From Rhabditoides inermis (lineage: Eukaryota; Nematoda; Chromadorea; Rhabditida; Rhabditidae): a stretch of 64,000 nucleotides of DNA. Position 1 is the first letter of the stretch; the number at the start of each line of letters is the position of its first letter. Position numbers and translations under genes: made by a program. The notes under the pieces are model-generated. The model was not told where the DNA came from, did not search any database, and worked only from the letters and a program-made list of their open reading frames with translations. Positions 56,637-64,000 of this stretch are shown here, piece by piece. The stretch spans positions 72,001 through 136,000 of the forward strand of contig CAWZYM010000297.1 of assembly GCA_963966185.1 (NCBI GenBank), in the 5' to 3' direction.

Positions 56637-57211
56637 TAGGACCCCGGATATCGATGTGTGGTGTTAGAAATTACATCATTTCATCTCTGGCGGTCAAGAC
56701 CGAACCATTGTGGCCTAATGGTTAGCGTGTCCGTCTGTCAGACCAGAGACTCCCTCTATCTCCTCCTCCCGTGCCTCTGTCTGACCCGGAAACGAGGCGT
56801 TGCCAAAGAGGGAAGCCAAGTAGTCACTCTGCTGGGCCTGTAACGAAAAATGCAAGGTGTTCAGGCTAGCCGACACTATATACATGGAAGGCTGCAGACG
56901 GTTGTGAGAGAGTGAATAAGAGAGGCTCTCACCTGAGTGACCAGCAAGTCGACGTCGTGTCGAATCGCGTCGAAAGACGTGGACGGTTCATGAGTGATCC
57001 CCTTCTCCTTCTCCCCATTCTTCTCCGAACTGCGACCTGCAAAACACAAGTGTCAAACAATTTGCATTTTGTTTAGACTAGCAGATCATTTCCTATTATG
57101 CCCCGCCGCAAAATTGCATTCGCATTGCGAATCACGCGAATTTGGCTGATTAGCATGCCGTCCTTTCTGTACAAAAACGGGGGCGCGGCGGGCTGCCTGC
57201 ATCCATTCGAC
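56637..57211. other. intergenic, no supported gene
   Basis: A tRNA-like A-box stretch (TGGCCTAATGGTTAGC, 56711) has no matching B box. Nothing else seen. Confidence 0.5.
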
Positions 57212-57653
57212 ATGGCTCAGTCCGTCCCTCCCGGAGATATCAACACCCAGCACCAAGATCGTTTTCAACGCCCCCTACGATGACAAGCACACCTACCACA
57301 TCAAGGTGGGTTATTTCGACTACATTATTTTACTGTACCCTAACCCTCGTCTCTTCAGATCACCAACGCCGGAGGTCGCCGCATCGGATGGGCCATCAAG
57401 ACCACCAACATGAAGCGCCTCGGCGTCGACCCGCCGTGACCCGCCGTGCGGAGTGCTCGACCCCAAGGAGGCCGTGCTGATGGCCGTCTCTTGCGACGCG
57501 TTCAAGTACGGAGAGGAGGACACCAACAACAGCCGCATCACCATGGAGTGTACCAACACCCTAGACGGCGCCGCCAAGACCTTCCGCCGCGAGTGGTTTC
57601 AGGGAGACGGAATGGTCCGCCGCAAGAACCTCCCCATCGAGTACAACCCTTGA
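57212..57653 (+). pseudogene. msp: major sperm protein pseudogene
   Basis: MSPs are nematode sperm cytoskeletal proteins of about 127 aa with an immunoglobulin-like fold. Exon 1 starts [13 protein letters not shown] at 57212, then about five bases are missing at 57250-57252 relative to the family, breaking the frame. After an intron (57306-57358) exon 2 encodes [19 protein letters not shown]; at 57429-57448 the ten bases ACCCGCCGTG are duplicated in tandem, giving a TGA at 57437-57439. Downstream the frame resumes with [20 protein letters not shown] and ends EYNP with a stop at 57651-57653. One core Trp of the family is Cys here (TMECTNT). Two independent lesions make it non-functional. Confidence 0.95.
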
Positions 57654-57675
57654 ACAGCTAGTGCGTGTCGTGTGC

Positions 57676-57681
57676 AATAAA
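57676..57681 (+). terminator. AATAAA poly(A) signal of the MSP copy
   Basis: Sits 23 bases after the MSP stop codon, at the expected position. Its retention shows the pseudogene came from a genomic copy, as does the retained intron, and not from reverse transcription. Confidence 0.75.
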
Positions 57682-58672
57682 GCTCTTTTCACTTCACAGT
57701 GTCCACTGTTCACATGATAACACAAGTTGCGCGGTCCAGCTGACAGCTTTTCTACCCTACCTATTTCGATATTCGTTCCCCTTGAATCAGTCTTTCCGGA
57801 GTTCACGACCACTATTCGCCATTCAGATGTGCGATCCATGTCGAGCGTTCTATGTGGGCATTTATCAGCTGGTCATTTCATTCAGCTAGTCAGCTCTTCA
57901 CCTATGTATCATCTCTCCTCTCTCCCTCTCTCCGCACTTTCGGTTTAACTCCTCCTCCTTCTGCCTTATCACTCTTTCTCATCACTCTCCTGTCACTCTT
58001 CGTTCTCTTCTCCTTTCATTTCTGAAAGACAGAACCAGTTCAGCTGTGGTTTCAAAAAAAGTACTAGCAGCACAGACCTGTTTGACCTGACAAAGCCATT
58101 GCTCACTTCTTCTTAAGTCCGGTTCAGAAAGTAGTGCACTTTAAGCGCCGGAGTAAGGACTACCCTCAATCATTGCACTCACACACAAAAAAAAAAGAAA
58201 TAAATAAATCAAAATATTTATGTCGCCCTGGCTTATCATCCGAGTAAACATAATTTCTATCCGAGACTATTGCATTCACAAAAACGCGAGTTTTCAATCC
58301 ATTCATACAAAGTCAGTGAGTACAGCATATAACAGAGCGAGTACATGGCGGGGGTATAGAAAACCCTAGAATCAGTAGAGGTAGGTAGTCGAAATTAAAG
58401 CACAACGAAAACTATCGATCATCTAGCGGGATGTTCATCGAGTGCAGCTTATTTTTCTGCGCCAATCATGTACTCTAGTCTTTCTAATAACGTGTTAATC
58501 AATATCAATGGTAAAACGATCGATACCTTGAAACGGTTCCAGAACTGCCCATCGGGAGACATCACCAATCAACACACGCGGTCAGTGTGGTCTGAACACA
58601 AATTCAATTTACAGTATTTCATATCCCATCTACCGTAACCCTGGTACCCACCGGTAAGGCTGGCGACTTCGA
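57682..58672. other. intergenic, no supported gene
   Basis: Pyrimidine-rich around 57900-58020, then ordinary sequence. Confidence 0.5.
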
Positions 58673-59921
58673 TTATGGGGGGAACTTCCGCATCTTGAGG
58701 TCGTTGTTGTGCTCAACGTGCGAGGTGATCATCTCCTTATAGTCCTTGTTGAACAGGATGCCAGTGATCTGCAATCAATCAATCGATCAATCAATACTAT
58801 ATTACCCCGATTCTAACTACCTTGCCTGACTGCCGCCATCGACAGTCTTCTGGAGCTCTCGGCGGACCTCGACACGGTTGTTTTTCGACTGATCCAGCAG
58901 CTGAAAGCAATCGATAATCAATCAATAACCAGAGATAACTAACCCTGACCAGTCCATCCTGGAATCCGACCGCCACGTACCGCCCATCAAGGGACCACTT
59001 CACAGAGGTGATGAGGTTCGACCGGCCCACTGCCAGCTCGCCGTCAATTGCAATCTGGAAATCGATCACATCATCAATGAACGGCAATAAAATCAATACT
59101 CACCGACGTCTCACCGATCTTGGCATTCCATAGGTAGAGCTGAGCCCCGAGGGCTATGGCCACCGTGTTGTGACACGACCAATCAGTCAAGTTCGTCGAG
59201 TTCTGCAAGACAATCCATGCTAAACCATGACACAAGTCGTATGACATTCCAGGTGCGGCCAGAATGATCTGTGGCACTGCTGTGATGGCGCGCGACCGCC
59301 CAACACGGCTCGGCTGCAAATGTGTCGCCATTACCGAGGCAAATTGTAATTTGAAAAAGACCATTGAACCAAACAAGAACACACCAATTCCTCCAGCGGC
59401 TTCCGCTGGCGGCGAATTTACAAACAAATGAATGACATCACTCAACACATACACACCTGGTACGGATTGTCGTGTTCCTGCTTGAGACTAGTCGAGAACA
59501 CGTCCGGCAGAGGGGAGGGGGGATGACGCTAGAACAAGAAGAGGATACAAGTGAAAAGTAATCATATAAATAACCCACCGACTGAATGGCGTACACGTCG
59601 CTGTTTCATCTCGAAGGAAGCATGCGCGACTGCTGCAATAAATGAACATGAAAACAAAACAAAAGTGTTTAAGATTAAAGACCAGATCCGACATTCTTTT
59701 CTCCCATCCTTCAGTTTCCACACACACACACCTTGTAGAGAATCTCCTTATTCCTCTCCGCCGCGTTTTTTGCGTCCGCCATGACTGAAGGCCGGTCGGG
59801 GTGCTGCAAGGCAACATCAGCACTACCCCACTTATCAACATAAACAACTCACCGCTCCCTTGCGGGGAGTCATGAGCTGCACGACCACAATCGGGTCCCA
59901 GCTGACCTTGGGTACCTAAAT
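58673..59921 (-). pseudogene. internally deleted CDC20/Fizzy-family WD40 gene
   Basis: CDC20 and CDH1 activate the anaphase-promoting complex through a seven-blade WD40 propeller. Minus-strand exons: 59202-59104 (TDWSCHNTVAIALGAQLYLWN, the first blade), 59054-58944 (LITSVKWSLDGRYVAVGFQDG, second blade), 58900-58826 (RVEVRRELQKTVDGGSQ) and 58768-58673 (ITGILFNKDYKEMITSHV, a late blade) with a stop after MRKFPP. Between the last two, via a GC-AG intron, the blades in the middle are missing, and the last blade is absent. Upstream pieces (59921 down) could be N-terminal exons, e.g. VPQIILAAPG at about 59255, but one junction lacks a usable donor. Two to three of seven blades cannot form a propeller. 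Confidence 0.65.
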
Positions 59922-60039
59922 ATCAGTTGATTACATTGAAGAACAACAATGATGATTTTGTAGTACGCGTCTCCTTCGAATGTATGGAGTGCTAAGCGCT
60001 AGGAATGCCATAACATGCGCCCCACTCGCCAACCTTGAT

Positions 60040-60475
60040 AGAATCGTTTTGTTGAGCGCCCTTCTGTTTTCGGACAACACAGCACCTTCCCCTTCTTGCC
60101 TCGTACGCCTCGTTGGATCTATAGGTGCCGTGGCGAACATGAACAAATGCGTCCATGTTGTTCATCTCTTTGGCGAACTTCGAGCTACAACGGCGGAGTG
60201 TTAAACGGAAATGTCGGCTCCTACTCACTCCTTGTTGTTGACGAGGATGTCGAACTCTTTCCCCAACTTGTCGATGATGCTGTCAACGTGCAGCTCTCAA
60301 AACCGCTGCAACACGAGAAGAGCCGCCGCGAACTTCTTCACCTACAAAAGTCGCATCACGACCCTCACTCCACACCCTGCCTCACAATTCCGTTACAGTC
60401 GATAGACTGGAAGCGCCAGTCTCCCGTCGGGAAGCGAGCGGCATCGACGGGTCGAGGGAAGGGCATATCGAGGGA
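60040..60475 (-). pseudogene. unidentified exon-like pieces
   Basis: Pieces DAARFPTGDWRFQSIDCNGI (60455-60380), VKKFAAALLVLQRF (60342 down), VDSIIDKLGKEFDILVNNK (60290-60230) and FAKEMNNMDAFVHVRHG (about 60180-60120) look coding in composition. A TGA interrupts between the second and third unless a GAG acceptor is used. I do not recognise the protein. Could belong to the CDC20-like gene's 5' side or to another relic. Confidence 0.3.
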
Positions 60476-60786
60476 ATGACGACACCACGTCTCACTCACT
60501 CTCGTCACGCACACGGACACGTGTCACCACCAACACAGACAATCACGTGCACGCACGTGCACACATCAAAACACTTTATTCGACAACAATCGAACGCGCA
60601 TAAATACTGAAACAAAAAGAGATCGCCGATATACAAACGAATAGTGTGTATAAAACCGGAGTGTGAGATACGTAAAATGAGTAAAGTGATATCAAAAAGG
60701 CAATCTGTAGGGTAAGATTCGAGACGTCGTAATTGGCGGCATGGCAGGTGAAAGGGAGACGACCGTTTTTCTCTCTTATCCTCCCC

Positions 60787-61493
60787 TCACTTGGTGTTTC
60801 CAATTTTGGTGATCTGACTGGTTGCCTCGCTGAACTTAGTCCGGTACAAAACGTTCGCGTGGTTGAACATACTCTCTTTCAGTTACGCGATGATGAACTG
60901 AAATCATTCGGTAATCGAATCAATATCGATCGATACCGATCAGCCCATCAATCGATAACCTGCGAGTTGGTGAAGTGCTTCTTGATCATGGCTCCAATGT
61001 TCTGAGTGTGCGAGAGGTCGAGGGCAGCGTCGACCTCGTCGAGAATGTAGATGTGCGCCGGCTTGAACTTCAGCATCGCCAGCACCAGCGAGAGCGCCAC
61101 CAGCGACTTCTGTCCTGAAACGAAAACAGTCCCCCTCATAATTCTCTCTCTCCCCTCCACATACCTCCACTCAGCTCTCCCAGGTGCTCCTTCCACTGTC
61201 CGTTGAATGCCACCTTTACCTCCAGCCCATCCAGCGCAGTCGTCTTCCTCCCATCCTTCGAAGGGGGCGGCTCCAGCTTCGCGTCTGTTCCCGGAAGAAG
61301 AGTGCCAAAGATGTTACAAAAGTCCTGATAAAGAAAACTATGAATCAATCGACATCCATTCAAGCACCTTGTTGACCTTCTCGTGGGCCTTCATAATCTC
61401 CTCCTCTTTCTTTTTGCCCAGAACTTCGATCGTCTTCATGAAGTTCGTCTTATTCTTGTGTATCTGCTTTTTCTTCTTCGCAAGCGTCGCAAC
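60787..61493 (-). pseudogene. SMC2: C-terminal fragment of condensin subunit SMC2, premature stop
   Basis: SMC2 is one of the two ATPases of condensin. Minus-strand exons 61493-61368 (end of coiled coil), 61324-61165 ([26 protein letters not shown], then ELSGG of the ABC signature), 61114-60960 ([11 protein letters not shown], then Walker [19 protein letters not shown]) and 60897-60787. In the last exon the frame reads FIIA then TAA (60885-60883) where the family has the H-loop region, and continues LKESMFNHANVLYRTKF to a final stop at 60787. The hinge, first coiled coil and Walker A head are absent upstream; the sequence instead joins the duplicated 53-kb gene at about 61575. It cannot be a working SMC. 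Confidence 0.88.
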
Positions 61494-61575
61494 CTGCACA
61501 ATCTTTTTTCTTTCTCTGACAAATCACCGGCGGCAGATTGAACATTTGTAGACAAACTACCAAAAGATTGAACAG

Positions 61576-62055
61576 AGAGAAACTGTATGTGAATGGACAA
61601 TACCAAGGCTGCAACGACTCACTTCCCCGTCGGCCCTTCTTCTCCCACCGACGGCTACGACTTCTCGAACAGGGAATCCGAGGAGATGACCCGAGTCCGG
61701 CCGGCTGTTTTCATGGCAGAAAGGAGCCATGAAGAATGCAGGTGAGAAAAACCGTGTTCGTTCAGTTTTCACAGTCTAAACACAATGCGGGTTCAAACAT
61801 TACATAAATAAAAAAAAGAAATGAAAGAAGAAAAAAAATGATATTTCCTCGACATACTACATACTACAGTGATCGCGTGCATGTGGCCTCTCAGTCCGGC
61901 AGCTACGGTGGAGAGAAGGAGAAGGGGGAGGAGGAGGAGGAGGAGAAGAGAAGCGTGGAGTACGACCAATCGAAGGAAGCCGTGGAACCAGATGTAGCCA
62001 TGGCAGCCATACAGTCACTCGTGGCTAGGGCTGCGAGGTAGGTAGGAGAGATAGA

Positions 62056-62101
<46 letters not shown>

Positions 62102-62137
62102 AGAGAGGGGAGAGAGAGAACGAGGGAGAGGGAGAGG

Positions 62138-62188
<51 letters not shown>

Positions 62189-62258
62189 TTTCAGGTAAAC
62201 AACTACAGTTGCAGAGGCAGGAGGAGGAGAGGAGAGAGAAGGAGAAAGAGGTGCGGAC

Positions 62259-62293
<35 letters not shown>

Positions 62294-63109
62294 AGACGAT
62301 TCTGTTGTAGGCGAACCTGTCGCAGTTGCAGCTCTTCTACCAGCTGCAGCAGGAGCAGGCTCAACAAAAGGAGCTCATCGCCAGCCAGCAAAAGACGAGA
62401 CAACAGCTACTGCTCGAGAGACTCACTGGACACGCCCCGCCCCCACTCAGGGAGGACAGGGGAAAACAGGACGTGAGCACCCCTCTCTCTCTCTCGCTCT
62501 CTCCCTCCCTCCCTCTTTCTCATTCTTCTTTCATGTTGTTGGTAACTTCGTTGTATGTAACTGTATCTTTTGTAGACAGTTTGAAAATACTTGTATTTTC
62601 AGGTGACTAGCGCAGTGCACATGCGTCAGCACAGCCAGCATGTCTTCCCTTTTCAGAGAGAGGAGCAGGAGAAGCAAGATGCTTCCGTGGAGCAGAGAAG
62701 GGTCGTCTACAGGTGCACATCTTCATTCTTCTCTTGAATACCTTTCACATCTTCCAGAGACGGCGACCATGTGAAGTCCAGCGGCGACGCGGACGAGCTG
62801 TTCGAGCTGTCGCTGAACGAATCGGACGAGCCGGGCAAACATCCCATCACCGCCCTCAATCTGATGGAGACAGAGGAGACTACGACAACGCCGTCCACAA
62901 CAACGAGTGCTCGTACCACCACCACAACTACATCGTCTACTCCCGATACAGCCACTCCTACTATCAACAAGCGCTTCCGCGATCCGATCAGCCAGGCGCC
63001 TCCGGTAAACAGCAGAAGACAGCAGAAGACGTTCTCTCCGTTCCTCATCCCACGACACCCATCTAGTACAACCACGCAGAAGCCACGATTCCAAGTGAGC
63101 GAGGAGGGG

Positions 63110-63151
<42 letters not shown>

Positions 63152-63499
63152 ACGAGAGAGAGAGGGAGAGAGAGAGGGAGAGAGAGAAAAGGAGAGAAGG
63201 AAGGAAGGAGAGAGACAATCCAGACGCCGAAGCGCCACAACATCGTAGTGTGGACACCGGCGCCTCCGCGAAAGACAACAACCGAGTCGCACAAGGTAGC
63301 CAATCGACGTGTTCGAATAGCAGCCATGTGTTTTCAGCGTCTGCGGGAAGACGCGAGCCAGCACCTACGGACAGTGGACAGTTCTGGAGAGGAGGGCGAG
63401 AGACCGGCCCCGTTCCCCACCCCTCGACCCATGCCGCACAACGAGAGACTGAGACTGCTCCCGCCGACAAACAAGGCCAATCAGACAAACAAGCAATGA
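61576..63499 (+). pseudogene. second, broken copy of the Gln/Thr-rich secreted protein gene
   Basis: Corresponds to exons 6-13 of 53330-56181 with the same order and splice sites. It lacks the signal-peptide exons and promoter. In the exon equivalent to 54798-54951 about 90 bases are gone and the first complete codon after the acceptor is TAA (62196-62198), so a read-through transcript stops early. Downstream exons are still open and end with TGA at 63497-63499. Changes are moderate, so duplication is fairly recent. Confidence 0.88.
62046..62186. repeat. GA tract in the duplicated copy, longer than in the source
   Basis: The equivalent source tract (54730-54789) is about 60 bases; here it is about 140, showing repeat growth after duplication. 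Confidence 0.85.
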
Positions 63500-64000
63500 G
63501 GCTCTACCCAATTAAGTGACTGCTGACTGTATGTACATACCATGGGAATAAACGATATTTGCATAACTCGCATTCTGTACATATCCACAATAAGTGCTAA
63601 TGCTAAACATAAACTAAACTAAACATTCTCAATGTTCCCTCATTCTTTTCTCTCTAACATGAATCACAAAATCAATACACCGATCGTCTAATAATTTTCT
63701 TACTTATTTTTACTACTGTTATATCTAGCGCACGCATCTCGAATCAATAAGCACATGGCGACATGGCAATGCAATTTACGGTATAGTAGGCTCGCCCACC
63801 AGTTTCGCTCTCTCGCGCAAGAGAGCCGAAATAGGTTAGACGACGAGAGACGGCAGAGAAATAGAGACAGGCGCGCGCCAGCCGGCCACTCCCGACAACC
63901 ATGACACACAAAGTTTGGTGGCGGAAATCCGTGCTCCGACGATCGATCGCGAAGAGACGGGAGCGTTGTTAGAGCCACACTCTCGGATCCTAGCCAAATT
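63500..64000. other. 3' flank of the duplicated copy
   Basis: Shared with 56182-56636 except 63727-63900, which differs. No gene seen. AATAAA at about 63546 where the source copy reads AAGAAA. Confidence 0.6.

Larger units (their letters stand above)
61576..64000 (+). repeat. segmental duplication, derived copy (runs off the window)
   Basis: Matches 54248-56636 directly, about 7.3 kb away. Similarity returns in the 3' flank (TCTCGGATCCTAGCCAAATT at the window end), so the right breakpoint lies outside. The left breakpoint abuts the SMC2 fragment, 82 bases from its first exon. Confidence 0.9.

Noticed and set aside
56700..56780. possible tRNA gene (TGGCCTAATGGTTAGC)
   Set aside because: No B box or T arm follows and the anticodon region folds as a one-base-loop palindrome.
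59202..59335. clean intron between CDC20-like exons
   Set aside because: No donor of the right phase exists before the TTGCAG acceptor at 59203; I therefore did not join these two pieces.

Overview
The window is nematode nuclear DNA. The strongest evidence is a near-complete but broken major sperm protein (MSP) copy at 57212-57653, because MSPs are nematode-specific. Short exons with TTTCAG/TTGCAG acceptors, ankyrin-ended glutaminases and an RTE-type retrotransposon agree with this. I see no bacterial, plasmid or viral gene organisation. The species cannot be named from the sequence; long introns and heavy GA/CT repeats make it unlike compact Caenorhabditis elegans chromatin. All gene models were spliced by hand from GT-AG sites and reading phase.

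Layout. 1-4868: 5' flank with CT/GA tracts. 4869-14322 (+): a 29-exon SLC22-type organic ion transporter that splices in frame to 834 aa. 16306-16647 (+): three unassigned in-frame exons. 17750-25641 (+) and 26655-33280 (+): two tandem paralogous glutaminases with C-terminal ankyrin repeats. 33656-34229: a short TIR element. 34987-35989 (-): a reverse transcriptase fragment. 36010-36965 (-): a frameshifted secreted Ala/Pro-rich protein. 37212-38139 (+): a 5'-truncated RTE-like LINE with 13-bp target-site duplications, inserted at the 3' end of a small secreted-protein gene (38127-38558, -). 38600-44770: a repeat nest with SINE-like copies, three foldback elements, a 1.9-kb GAGAGAAC-type array and a 137-bp repeat present twice. 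45736-47555 (-): an unrecognised membrane protein. 49664-51395 (-), 51825-52538 (-) and 53330-56181 (+): three unrelated secreted low-complexity or small proteins, the last Gln-rich.

56200-64000 is a graveyard: the MSP pseudogene, an internally deleted CDC20/Fizzy-type WD40 gene, a C-terminal SMC2 fragment with an in-frame stop, and a second, broken copy of the 3' three-quarters of the 53-kb gene. This second copy is a segmental duplication that continues past the window edge.

How parts relate: the two glutaminases would convert glutamine to glutamate, and the transporter moves organic ions across the plasma membrane; no operon or pathway linkage is evident. The secreted-protein cluster (36-56 kb) shares architecture (signal peptide, low complexity, sometimes dibasic sites) and may be extracellular matrix or cuticle material, which is inference. 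Unusual non-coding signals recur in introns: GA/CT tracts that start at splice donors, a GGGTCCC-CC-CGA motif, TGAAACGTAT, TGACGTCA, and GAG-type acceptors.
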